From NCBI GenBank assembly GCA_023229765.1, contig JALNYO010000006.1, positions 1-64,000 of the forward strand: a DNA stretch of 64,000 bases. Reading direction: 5' to 3'. Under the pieces are notes generated by a model. It was not told the origin of the DNA, searched no databases, and saw only the letters and a program-made list of their open reading frames with translations. The position numbers and the translations under genes are program-made. This DNA comes from Syntrophales bacterium (lineage in GTDB: Bacteria > Desulfobacterota > Syntrophia > Syntrophales > UBA5619). This document shows positions 32,919 to 41,035 of the stretch, one piece after another (positions within the stretch are counted from its first letter, which is position 1; each line of letters starts with the position of its first letter).

Positions 32919-33994
32919 TTGTCGCCTATTTTTCGCAGCGCCAGCCCGATACTGACAGCAGCAAGGGGCCCGAGCAGCTCCGCCGGGCCTGCTTCCAAAA
33001 CCTTTTTATCAAGCTTGATTTTTTTGAACGGATCCACAAGCGCCGTTTCTATCCCCAGACGCCGCTCCATCTCCCCGGCAATGCCGGGCGTAAGCGCGCC
33101 GCCGCCGGACAGCAGCACCCTGCCGATATTCTCCTGCCCAAAGGTGGAATGGAAATAATCAATTGACCGCTCGATTTCGGAACAAATCGCATCGGCATAA
33201 GAGATCAGTCCCGCCCGGAAAAGCTCCCGCGAGGGCGGATCATCCCCGCGACCCTCAATTTTCGCCGTTTCCGCCTCTTCAAGGCTAATCCCCAAGCTCG
33301 CAGCCAACGCCTCCGTTATGGAGTCGCCCCCCAGGTTAAAATCGCGCGTAAAAATGGACATCCCCCCCTTCACAACATTCAGGTTGGTTATGTTTGCGCC
33401 GATATTTACCAGAACAGCGAGGTCATTTTCCTCGAAATCGTAATTTTCCTCGTACATTGTTTCTACGGCAAAGGAATCCACATCCATGATGACCGGGGTC
33501 AATCCGGCTGCCGCCACAGCATCCGTGTAACCCTCGACGAGCTCTTTTTTAGCGGCGACGATGAGAACATCCATCTGGCTTGAATTATAAGGGTTTTCCC
33601 CTGTTATCTGGAAATCGTAATCGACCAGGGACATATCGTCAAAGGGCAGATATTTATCCGCTTCATCGTGGATGAGGGCGCCCAGTTCACTCTCTTCCAT
33701 CTGCGCAAAGCTCGCCTTCTTGATAATAACGGAGTTCCCGGAGATGGACACTACAACCTTTTTTCTCTTGCAGCCTGATTTTTTGTAAAGCTCCTTGATT
33801 ACGGCTGCCAATGCCCCCGCCTCCGTAACCGCCCCATCGACTATCACCCCTTTGGCCAGGGGCATCATTGTGAATCGGCTTAAGACCTTTTCCTTGGAGG
33901 TTTCGGTCAGTTCCGCAAGCTTGATGCAACTGGAGCCAATATCCAGACCTGCAAGAAGATTACCCCCCGAAAACAAACTATTTATATCCAACAT
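32915..33994 (-). CDS. pilM: type IV pilus assembly ATPase-like protein PilM
   Basis: A 359-residue actin/FtsA-like cytoplasmic protein. GLDIGSSCIKLAEL is the phosphate-1 loop, LVNIGANITNLNVV the phosphate-2 region and VLLSGGGALTPGIAGEMERR the adenosine-binding motif. The length is typical of PilM. It binds the PilN tail and starts the alignment subcomplex. First gene of the pil series. The ribosome site GGTGAG is moderate. The gene upstream (34018) is an ftsB-like gene only 23 bases away, so the operon may begin further upstream. Confidence 0.93.
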   Translation of the reverse strand: MLDINSLFSGGNLLAGLDIGSSCIKLAELTETSKEKVLSRFTMMPLAKGVIVDGAVTEAGALAAVIKELYKKSGCKRKKVVVSISGNSVIIKKASFAQMEESELGALIHDEADKYLPFDDMSLVDYDFQITGENPYNSSQMDVLIVAAKKELVEGYTDAVAAAGLTPVIMDVDSFAVETMYEENYDFEENDLAVLVNIGANITNLNVVKGGMSIFTRDFNLGGDSITEALAASLGISLEEAETAKIEGRGDDPPSRELFRAGLISYADAICSEIERSIDYFHSTFGQENIGRVLLSGGGALTPGIAGEMERRLGIETALVDPFKKIKLDKKVLEAGPAELLGPLAAVSIGLALRKIGDK

Positions 33995-34017
33995 ACGCTC
34001 ACCGTCTTAAATGCGCC

Positions 34018-34284
34018 TTATTTCTCCTTGCGGTAAACCAGATCGCCCTTCTTGACCATCCCCAGCTCGCTTCTTGCGGTCATCTCTATGTAAGACAAAT
34101 CGTCTCTTAACAGCATTATATTTCTTTTGAGGGCGATATTTTCGATGGTCAACTGGTGGTTGCTCTTCTTTATTGCCAGAAGTTGCTGGTTTTTACGGAA
34201 ATTGTCGAGCAGTCCCCTGTCACCGAACGTGATAAGGAGCCCCATCAATAACGCAGAAATTAACAGGTACCTGCCGATTTTCAT
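34018..34284 (-). CDS. FtsB/DivIC-type septum formation initiator family protein
   Basis: An 88-residue protein with one membrane helix (~5-20; YLLISALLMGLLITFGD), a coiled-coil region (~30-60; NHQLTIENIALKRNIMLLRD) and the conserved C-terminal patch IEMTARSELGMVKKGDLVYR of FtsB/DivIC. Such proteins bridge FtsQ and FtsL in the divisome. It is placed right before pilM; other division genes are not nearby. FtsB is the closest label, but family assignment by sequence alone does not separate FtsB from DivIC. Confidence 0.8.
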   Translation of the reverse strand: MKIGRYLLISALLMGLLITFGDRGLLDNFRKNQQLLAIKKSNHQLTIENIALKRNIMLLRDDLSYIEMTARSELGMVKKGDLVYRKEK

Positions 34285-34404
34285 TCCTTCGCATCCCGAG
34301 TTATGAAAAAATCTTTGTTATAGAGAAGCTACGATGCAGATATTACAAAAAAAAAATATTTGTGCAAGTATTTTAATGATAGAAATTCAATTTTCCGCAA
34401 AATT

Positions 34405-35580
34405 TTATGGAAGCGCGGAAGGCAGAAGCTGCTGAGGCTCGCCCAGAATAAAATCGCCGCGTTCGATCCATTCTTTCAAGATTACCGCAATTTCCCGGGC
34501 CTTGAAATAGCTGGACACCGGTGAAGCAGGAATTATCTTTCCGTTCAGGGTTATATTGCCGCTCCGGAGCTCCTTATAGCTTACCTCCCCCAGACTCTTG
34601 CTGATACCTTTCGGATAGTCCATGCTGTAGTCATAGACCTGTGTGAAGATATCCTCATCCTTCACAGCCGTGTAGCGGGCCATTTCTTCGTTCAGGACCG
34701 GAATCGGGATGCCGATCCCGACAAAGAGAGAAACCCCGTATCCCAGAATGCTGGCCCCGGCCAGCCACTCGGGACTCATCTCCTTGAGATTGCCGATCGT
34801 CGCAATAGTCCCGGCGCCTTCCTTCGGGACGCCGTTTTTCCCGCGCCTGACCTGGGCATTGTGCTGCGTCCCCGGCCAGGCGACGAACCCCTGGGCGCCG
34901 CCGAGGAAAATCCGCGTCCCGATGCCGATCGTCTTAAAGTAAGGGTCATTGAAAAGGGGGCTGAGCTGCCCCGCCGTCGCATAATTGGCATTGGCCATCC
35001 GCGGCCGCAGCATTCCCATGTATGTGTAAATAGTCCGGTCCGATACATTAACGGCGCAATTATAGTTCTGATAGGCATTGCGGGGGTTGAAAAGGGTCGC
35101 ATCCCGAAAATCCTGGAGGGTGATCGTCCGTTCGTATTTTCTGGCCGGATAGCAATCGGTGCCGTACCCCTCCGCCCGCAGACGAACCACGTTTCCCGCC
35201 ACCAGATCCTGCAGGACGTAGCCGCCGCCATAATTAAACTCCCCCGGATAGACGCTGTTGAGCGGATCCCCTTCCACAACTTCGGTGGCGCCGAGGTAGC
35301 AGTCAACCGCGGCGAGCCCCCCATAGGCGGGAACATCGTTGAGCCAGACCTTCGAGGCGCGGATTTTCGGGGCGGTGTGGCCGAAATTCAAAAAAGCGCC
35401 GGACGAACACATCGGGCTGAAGGTTCCGGTCGTGACGACATCTACCTTACGGGCCGCCTCAACATCCCCGTTTCTCTCCACAACGTCGATCATCTCTTCC
35501 GCGGTCACGACCACCGCCTTGCCCTGGCGGATTCTGTCGTTGATCTCCTGATACGTCTTGCTGACCCGAAGCTTCTTCAT
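34405..35580 (-). CDS. homocysteine biosynthesis protein (DUF39 family)
   Basis: A 391-residue protein matching the DUF39/HcyBio family throughout. TTGTFSPMCSSGAFLNFGH carries the conserved N-terminal Cys (about 58), a second conserved Cys lies in GYGTDCYPARKYER (about 143), and IGIGTRIFLGGAQGFVAWPG is a family hallmark. Family members in methanogens and Desulfovibrio make homocysteine from aspartate semialdehyde and sulfide, bypassing acylhomoserine routes. Unlike the methanogen protein, no CBS domains follow, and no ferredoxin/NIL-domain partner is adjacent. A 57-base palindrome (35597-35656) separates it from dut. Start by ATG with a GAGG-type site (TGGAGGTTTT). Confidence 0.9.
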   Translation of the reverse strand: MKKLRVSKTYQEINDRIRQGKAVVVTAEEMIDVVERNGDVEAARKVDVVTTGTFSPMCSSGAFLNFGHTAPKIRASKVWLNDVPAYGGLAAVDCYLGATEVVEGDPLNSVYPGEFNYGGGYVLQDLVAGNVVRLRAEGYGTDCYPARKYERTITLQDFRDATLFNPRNAYQNYNCAVNVSDRTIYTYMGMLRPRMANANYATAGQLSPLFNDPYFKTIGIGTRIFLGGAQGFVAWPGTQHNAQVRRGKNGVPKEGAGTIATIGNLKEMSPEWLAGASILGYGVSLFVGIGIPIPVLNEEMARYTAVKDEDIFTQVYDYSMDYPKGISKSLGEVSYKELRSGNITLNGKIIPASPVSSYFKAREIAVILKEWIERGDFILGEPQQLLPSALP

Positions 35581-35596
35581 AAAACCTCCACTGGTT

Positions 35597-35656
35597 GGGT
35601 AATTGGGGTCAGAGTAACATTAATTTTAATTAATGTTACTCTGACCCCAATTACCC
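35597..35656. repeat. GGGGTCAGAGTAAC palindrome overlapping the dut stop
   Basis: GGGTAATTGGGGTCAGAGTA...TACTCTGACCCCAATTACCC is a perfect inverted repeat with ~28-base arms. The TAA stop of dut (35651-35653) lies in its outer arm. It would form a very stable hairpin after dut. It has the same general look as the GGGGACAG palindromes. Confidence 0.9.
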
Positions 35657-36103
35657 CGACGTATGACCGAAACCGTTTTCGCCCCGCGCGGTTGGCGACG
35701 TCTCCCGGCCCAAATCCCAAATCACACGGCAAACCCGGTGCACCACCATCTGCGCGATCCGGTCGCCGCGTCTCACGACAAACGGCGCCTGCCCATGATT
35801 GATAAGAATCAATTTTATCTCGCCCCGATAGTCCGCGTCGATTGTGCCGGGGGAGTTGACCAGCGTCACGCCATTCTTCAGGGCAAGCCCACTGCGGGGC
35901 CGCACCTCCGCCTCAAACCCCTCGGGGAGAGCTATGGTGAATCCAGTTGGAATCAGTTTTCGCTCCCCGGGCAGCATCGTCACATCCCCGGCAACGGCCG
36001 CGGGCAGGTCCATTCCTGCCGCCTGCGCCGTCATATACGCCGGCAGATCAAGATCATCGGCGCCCGGCAACCGGACAATAGACACACGGATTTCTTCAAC
36101 CAT
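35651..36103 (-). CDS. dut: deoxyuridine 5'-triphosphate nucleotidohydrolase (dUTPase)
   Basis: A 150-residue trimeric dUTPase that hydrolyses dUTP to dUMP and pyrophosphate. AAGMDLPAAV is motif 1, RPRSGLALKNG motif 2, GTIDADYRGEIKL motif 3, VRRGDRIAQMV motif 4 and RGENGFGHTSG motif 5. The ATG at 36103 is used because GAGG lies about 7 bases upstream and the longer frame (to 36127) would run into repeat copy 2 at 36115. The stop lies within a palindrome, but motif 5 is intact. Confidence 0.95.
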   Translation of the reverse strand: MVEEIRVSIVRLPGADDLDLPAYMTAQAAGMDLPAAVAGDVTMLPGERKLIPTGFTIALPEGFEAEVRPRSGLALKNGVTLVNSPGTIDADYRGEIKLILINHGQAPFVVRRGDRIAQMVVHRVCRVIWDLGRETSPTARGENGFGHTSG

Positions 36104-36114
36104 TTTCAACCTCT

Positions 36115-36246
36115 GAGGTAATTGCAAAACTCCCCATTCTTGTCATTCCCGCAACGATTCTGAGCGGGAATCTGGTTCTAACTGCTTGAAAAACCATATT
36201 CCCGATAGAGACATTCGGGAATGACAAATGGTTTTGCAATTGCCTC
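36115..36246. repeat. 132-base inverted-repeat element, copy 2, inserted in the 3' end of the M16 peptidase gene
   Basis: It starts GAGGTAATTGCAAAAC and ends GTTTTGCAATTGCCTC, and has the same length as copy 1. It supplies the last 22 codons and the stop codon of the M16 peptidase (36178-36246) and ends 11 bases before the dut start. Confidence 0.9.
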
Positions 36247-37485
36247 CCCTGTCAGGTCTTTTTGGGAAACGGGGCCCAGGGCCGCCACGGCCAAGGCGTC
36301 GTCGCGAAATATCCGTTCGGCAAGAGATCGTATTTCCTCTCTTTGCACAGCATCGATACGGGATACGACCTCCTCCGGAGTTATCTGCCGTCCAAAATAA
36401 ATCTCGTTTCTGGCCAGCCCCGTCATCCGGTTATCGGTGTTCTCCATTCCCAACAGATAGTTTCCCTTCAGGAGTTCTTTGGCCGAGTTCAGTTCTTTTT
36501 CGCTGATCAGCTCGGCAGCGCAGCGCGCCAACTCCTCTTTGATGACGCCCAGCGTCTCTTTGAGAGTCGCGGCTTGCGTGGCGACATAGACTCCAAAAAT
36601 CCCGGCGTCGCGATAGGAGGTCAGATAGGAGCCAACATCGTAGGCTAGCCCCCGCTTCTCCCGGATTTCCTGAAACAGCCGGGAGCTCATACTCCCCCCC
36701 AGCACGGCGTTCAACAAAAAGGCCGCATGCCGCCCATTGTCTATCGCCGCAGGCGCCGTTGCCCCCACAATCAAATGCGCCTGCTCCAGTTCCTTGTAAA
36801 AAATGGCGGTCCCGGCCTGGGGCGCCGGGGCCTCAATCTGGTCAACTATCTCCAAATCCGGCAAGGTCCGGAACGCTTTCTCTATTAATTCAACTATATG
36901 AGCATGCTTTAAATGGCCCGCGGCGGCGATCACCAGATTCTTCCCCTTGTAACGGTCATGGAAGAAACTCAGCAGGCCGTCGCGATGCAGGGATGCCACC
37001 CGCTCTTTTGAACCGAGGATGTGCAATCCCAAAGGATGCTCTTTCCAAAAGAGCCCTTCAAAGAGATCATAGATGTAATCGCCCGGTTCATCCTCGGCCA
37101 TCCGGATCTCCTGAAGCACCACCGCCCGCTCCTTATTTATGTCATCCTCGTCGAAACGAGAACTCAGAAAAATATCGGCAAGCAGATCAACCGCTGTTTC
37201 AATGTGAAAGTCGGGGATTTTTATATAGAAGGAGGTGGACTCCTTCCCGGTGGCGGCATTCATTATCCCACCGACGGAATCGATGGCGGCCGCAATCTCG
37301 AAGGCGGAGCGCCGCTTGGTACCCTTGAAAAGCATGTGTTCAATAAAGTGGGCAGTTCCGTTATTGACGTCGTTTTCGTGACGGGAACCGCTTTCAACCC
37401 AGATTCCGATGGAGATAGACCGCACATGGTCTATCTCCTCGGATACAATCCTGATGCCGTTGTCCAGGACGGTTCGGCTGACCAT
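36178..37485 (-). CDS. M16-family zinc peptidase (processing-peptidase-like)
   Basis: A 435-residue protein. The inverted zinc motif HxxEH is seen in AHFIEHMLFKGT (His46, Glu49, His50), with the third zinc ligand Glu in ERAVVLQEIRMAEDEP about 75 residues on. The second M16 domain has the R/Y pair in SSRLFQEIREKRGLAYDVGS. Family members degrade peptides or cleave presequences; a pnp neighbour is common in bacteria. The start lies 2 bases after the pnp stop and uses GGAAGG at the pnp end. The last 22 residues (from EAIAKPFVIPECLYREYGF on) are encoded by the repeat at 36115-36246, so the native C-terminus was replaced or extended; the catalytic part is unaffected. Confidence 0.92.
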   Translation of the reverse strand: MVSRTVLDNGIRIVSEEIDHVRSISIGIWVESGSRHENDVNNGTAHFIEHMLFKGTKRRSAFEIAAAIDSVGGIMNAATGKESTSFYIKIPDFHIETAVDLLADIFLSSRFDEDDINKERAVVLQEIRMAEDEPGDYIYDLFEGLFWKEHPLGLHILGSKERVASLHRDGLLSFFHDRYKGKNLVIAAAGHLKHAHIVELIEKAFRTLPDLEIVDQIEAPAPQAGTAIFYKELEQAHLIVGATAPAAIDNGRHAAFLLNAVLGGSMSSRLFQEIREKRGLAYDVGSYLTSYRDAGIFGVYVATQAATLKETLGVIKEELARCAAELISEKELNSAKELLKGNYLLGMENTDNRMTGLARNEIYFGRQITPEEVVSRIDAVQREEIRSLAERIFRDDALAVAALGPVSQKDLTGEAIAKPFVIPECLYREYGFSSS

Positions 37486-37486
37486 G

Positions 37487-39595
37487 TTATTCGAGCGCTT
37501 CCTTCCGGCTAAGACGGATTTTCCCCTGCTTGTCGACTTCGAGCACCTTCACCTTCACCTCGTCGCCTTCCTGCAGGATATCGGTGACCTTGTTTACCCG
37601 CTCCTTGGCAAGCTGCGATATATGCAGAAGGCCCTCCGTCCCGGGGATGATCTCGACAAAGGCGCCGAAATCCACGATCTTCTTGACGGTGCCGGTATAG
37701 ATTTTGCCGACTTCCGCTTCCTCGGTCAGCCATTTCACCATCGCCACCGCCCGGGATGACGCATCGGCATCGGAGGACGCGATGGTTACAGTGCCGTCGT
37801 CCTCGATGTTTATTTCGACCCCGGTCTCCGCCACAATCTGGCGGATGTTCTTGCCGCCAGACCCGATCACGTCCCGGACCTTCTCCGGACGAACCTTGAC
37901 AGTGGTGATTCTCGGCGCGTGTTTCGACATCTCTAACTTCGGCGCAGCCAGCGTCTCGCGCAGTTTTTCGATAATAAACAGCCGCCCCTCGCGGGCCTGA
38001 CTCAGGGCCTTGCGGAGAATATCCCTGGTCAGATTGTCGATCTTGATATCCATCTGCATGGAGTTTATCCCCTTAGCCGTGCCGCAGACCTTGAAGTCCA
38101 TATCCCCGGCATGATCCTCGTCGCCGAGAATATCGGTAAGAACGACCACCTTGCCATCCTCCTGCAGCAGCCCCATCGCCACCCCCGCAACGATTTCCCG
38201 AATCGGGACACCGGCGTCCATCAGGGCCAGACAGCCGCCGCAGACGGTCGCCATCGAAGAGGAACCATTGGAGGCCATAATGTCGGAGACGACCCTGATC
38301 GTATAGGGGAAAGAATCCTTCGTAGGCAAAACCGGAAGCAGCGCCCTTCTGGCCAGCGCCCCGTGGCCGATCTCGCGCCGACCCGGACTGCGGAGCGGCT
38401 TGGCCTCGCCGACCGAGTAGGGGGGAAAGTTATAATGGAGCAGGAAAGAACGCGTCTCCTCGCCGGCAATATAGTCCATCCGCTGCTCGTCATGGGACGT
38501 CCCCAGCGTAACCGTGACTAACGCCTGCGTCTCGCCCCGGGTGAAGATCGCCGAGCCGTGGGCGCGGGGCAGCATGCCGACCTCGCATGTTATCGGACGC
38601 ACCTCCGTGCTGCTGCGGCCATCAATCCGGCGATTTTCTTTAATAATCATTTCGCGCAGGATGCGTCTTTCCAGCGATTCGACAATCTCCAGTATCTTGC
38701 CCTTCAGCCCGGGGTTTTCCGCCGTCAATTCCTGGACGACGTTTCTACGGACATCGCCGAGTTTGGCGTAGCGCTCCAGCTTTCCCGCGATCGAGTAGCC
38801 CTCTTTGAGCCCCGGCAGGGCAATTTCCGTAACCTTTGCTACGAGAGCCTCATCCACAGGGGGCGCCACAAAAACCCGTTTCGGCTTGCCGACCTCGCCG
38901 CGCACTTTGTCCTGCAGGTCGATCACCGGACGCATCGCCTCCAGGCCGAAGCTGATCGCGTCAACGACGATATCCTCTGCCACCTCGTTCAGTGCCCCTT
39001 CGAGCATCACCAGGTTGACATCGTAATCCCTTCCCTCCGTCCCCGGAACGATCTTGCGCCCCACCAAAAAGAGGTTCAGCTCGCTTTTTTCCTGAAGCGC
39101 CAGGGGCGGATTCGCGAGCAAAGCGCCTTCCACACGGCAGACGCGCACCCCGGCAATTGGCCCTTTGAACGGGATATCCGAAATCTCCAAAGCCGCCGAG
39201 GCCGCAAGCATCGCGGTCACATCGGAATCGTTCTCTTCATCAACGGAAAGAACCGATGCCACAAGCTGGGTTTCATGAAAATAATTTTTGGGAAAGAGCG
39301 GCCGGATGGAACGATCGATGATCCGTGAGGTCAGAATCTCCTTTTCGTTTGGACGCCCCTCCCGTTTGAAAAAACCGCCCGGGATCTTTCCCGCGGCGTA
39401 GGTCATCTCCTGATAATCAACCGTCAACGGGAGAAAATCGCCGCCCTCCCTTGCCGTTTTCAGAGAAACGGCGGTTACCAGAACGACTGTCTCTCCATAA
39501 GTGGCCAAAACCGCGCCGTCCGCCTGCCCAGCCAGATAATCCGTTTTCAGGGAGATTGTTCTGCCTGCAAATTCCGCACTGAATGTCTTACTCAT
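37487..39595 (-). CDS. pnp: polyribonucleotide nucleotidyltransferase (PNPase)
   Basis: A 702-residue phosphorolytic 3'-5' exoribonuclease and degradosome core. The first RNase PH domain (~10-140), the helical linker (~140-300), the second RNase PH domain (~310-540; RGETQALVTVTLGTSHDEQR, then GDEDHAGDMDFKVCGT), KH (~555-615; VIGSGGKNIRQIVAETG) and S1 (~620-690; GAFVEIIPGTEGLLHISQL) are all present. The ATG at 39595 follows GAGGTGAG. A 42-residue extension in the longer frame has no family support. It lies downstream of rpsO as in many bacteria. Confidence 0.97.
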   Translation of the reverse strand: MSKTFSAEFAGRTISLKTDYLAGQADGAVLATYGETVVLVTAVSLKTAREGGDFLPLTVDYQEMTYAAGKIPGGFFKREGRPNEKEILTSRIIDRSIRPLFPKNYFHETQLVASVLSVDEENDSDVTAMLAASAALEISDIPFKGPIAGVRVCRVEGALLANPPLALQEKSELNLFLVGRKIVPGTEGRDYDVNLVMLEGALNEVAEDIVVDAISFGLEAMRPVIDLQDKVRGEVGKPKRVFVAPPVDEALVAKVTEIALPGLKEGYSIAGKLERYAKLGDVRRNVVQELTAENPGLKGKILEIVESLERRILREMIIKENRRIDGRSSTEVRPITCEVGMLPRAHGSAIFTRGETQALVTVTLGTSHDEQRMDYIAGEETRSFLLHYNFPPYSVGEAKPLRSPGRREIGHGALARRALLPVLPTKDSFPYTIRVVSDIMASNGSSSMATVCGGCLALMDAGVPIREIVAGVAMGLLQEDGKVVVLTDILGDEDHAGDMDFKVCGTAKGINSMQMDIKIDNLTRDILRKALSQAREGRLFIIEKLRETLAAPKLEMSKHAPRITTVKVRPEKVRDVIGSGGKNIRQIVAETGVEINIEDDGTVTIASSDADASSRAVAMVKWLTEEAEVGKIYTGTVKKIVDFGAFVEIIPGTEGLLHISQLAKERVNKVTDILQEGDEVKVKVLEVDKQGKIRLSRKEALE

Positions 39596-39661
39596 ACTCA
39601 CCTCTTCAATTAAATGTTTGCGTGCGGAACGTAAACAGCGCAGCAAGTAAAAGGCAAAAGC

Positions 39662-39695
39662 AAAAAGCCGGCTGCAGGGAATCAAAAACCAGCCG
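39662..39695 (-). other. hairpin in the rpsO-pnp intergenic region
   Basis: On the minus strand CGGCTG and CAGCCG pair around a 15-base loop and are followed by GCTTTTTGC. It could be a weak terminator after rpsO or part of a pnp leader that PNPase/RNase III act on, as in E. coli. The rest of 39596-39782 contains only AT-rich repeats of TTTTTACT. Confidence 0.4.
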
Positions 39696-39782
39696 CTAAG
39701 GCATCTTTCCCCGGCACGCAACTTTTTACTGTTTACTTTTTACTTCCTGCTTCTGCCCAATGTCCCGCACAATTGTCTGATG

Positions 39783-40049
39783 CTACTTCCTGAGACCAAG
39801 ACGTCCGATCACCGTCCGGTAGCGTTCGACGTCCTTCTCCTTCATATAGTCGAGCAGTCTGCGTCGTTGGCCTACCAGTTTCAGCAGTCCCCGTCGAGAA
39901 TGATGGTCCTTCTTGTGCGTCTTGAAATGTTCCGTCAGGTACTCTATCCTGGCGCTCAAGAGAGCGACCTGAACCTCCGGAGAGCCGGTATCCTTCTCGT
40001 GCAACTGATAATTCCCAATAATTTCTTTTCTTTTGCCTACATCTAACAC
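39783..40049 (-). CDS. rpsO: 30S ribosomal protein S15
   Basis: An 88-residue protein matching S15 over its whole length (KDTGSPEVQVALLSARIEYL; DHHSRRGLLKLVGQRRRLLD; YRTVIGRLGLRK). It binds 16S rRNA early in assembly of the central domain. The start is GTG, with GGGAGG 9 bases upstream. Placed between truB and pnp as usual. Confidence 0.98.
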   Translation of the reverse strand: MLDVGKRKEIIGNYQLHEKDTGSPEVQVALLSARIEYLTEHFKTHKKDHHSRRGLLKLVGQRRRLLDYMKEKDVERYRTVIGRLGLRK

Positions 40050-40102
40050 TTCTTTCGTCCTCCCTTAATTAATTGCTGTTATAACGAAAATCAACATCCT
40101 CA

Positions 40103-41035
40103 TCAGTCATTAAAGACGCGTAAAATCTTTAATGCCTGCATCTTCAGCCGGTCGGAAAACAGCTCCTCCGACGAACATAACATCCTGGCAACAGCCACGA
40201 GGCGGTTTTTGTCGGTTGTGAGTTTTACCACATCTCCTTCCGCAAGAAAAGGAATATGATAACGGAGCAGAACCTCGCCTGCCGGCTGATAGCCGTTTCT
40301 TAATTTCTCCGCCAGCGGCCGGTCAACCTCAATAAGCGGGAATTCCGGAAGCAGTTCCACAAGCGGCGTCAGTTTTGTCGCCGCCAGTTCCCATCCCTCC
40401 TCTTTCAGAAGGCCGTCCAAGGCTATAGCTGAATCGAGATTAAACATGCCGCTGCGCGTCCGGCGCAACTCCGACATACACCCGCCACAACCGAGCGCCT
40501 CCCCGGCCTCCGCACACAAAGAGCGGATATACGTGCCCTTGGAGCAGGAAACGGTGAAGACAACCTCCGGAAGAGAAAATTCATTTATGCGGACATCGTA
40601 AATCTCCACCTCCCGTTCCGGAGGCTCAACGTCTATTCCCCGCCTTGTCCAATCGTAAAGAGCCCTGCCTTTCACCTTAACCGCCGAGTACCGCGGGACA
40701 ATCTGCTTTAGCTTCCCAATAAAGTTTTTTAAAATCGTTTCAACCTGTTCCCGGCTGACCAGCGGAACCTCCCGGGAAAGAACGCTTCCCTCCGTATCGA
40801 GGGTATCCGTTCTGACCCCAAGCAGCAGAGTCGCCCGGTACTCTTTGCCGTCATTTGCCAGAAACTGCACTAATTTCGTCGCTTCATTCAGGCAAACGGG
40901 CAAAACGCCCGTAGCGAGAGGATCCAGCGTCCCCGTATGGCCAACCTTGCTTATGCCTGAAATCCTGCGGACACGCGCGACAACGTCATGAGAGGTCATC
41001 CCCGAGGGTTTGTCGATGACCACAACCCCGTTCAT
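40103..41035 (-). CDS. truB: tRNA pseudouridine(55) synthase
   Basis: A 310-residue protein that makes Ψ55 in the tRNA T-loop. GVVVIDKPSGMTSHDVV opens the protein; GHTGTLDPLATGVLPVC contains the catalytic Asp. YSAVKVKGRALYDWTRRG and KGTYIRSLCAEAGEALGCGG are TruB family motifs, and a C-terminal PUA-like region is present. The ATG at 41035 overlaps the nrnA stop as ATGA; the TTG at 41050 gives a non-conserved extension. Confidence 0.95.
   Translation of the reverse strand: MNGVVVIDKPSGMTSHDVVARVRRISGISKVGHTGTLDPLATGVLPVCLNEATKLVQFLANDGKEYRATLLLGVRTDTLDTEGSVLSREVPLVSREQVETILKNFIGKLKQIVPRYSAVKVKGRALYDWTRRGIDVEPPEREVEIYDVRINEFSLPEVVFTVSCSKGTYIRSLCAEAGEALGCGGCMSELRRTRSGMFNLDSAIALDGLLKEEGWELAATKLTPLVELLPEFPLIEVDRPLAEKLRNGYQPAGEVLLRYHIPFLAEGDVVKLTTDKNRLVAVARMLCSSEELFSDRLKMQALKILRVFND

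Noticed and set aside
39601..39721. 42-residue N-terminal extension of PNPase
   Set aside because: The ribosome site GAGGTGAG and family N-terminus point to the ATG at 39595; the extension covers the intergenic hairpin.
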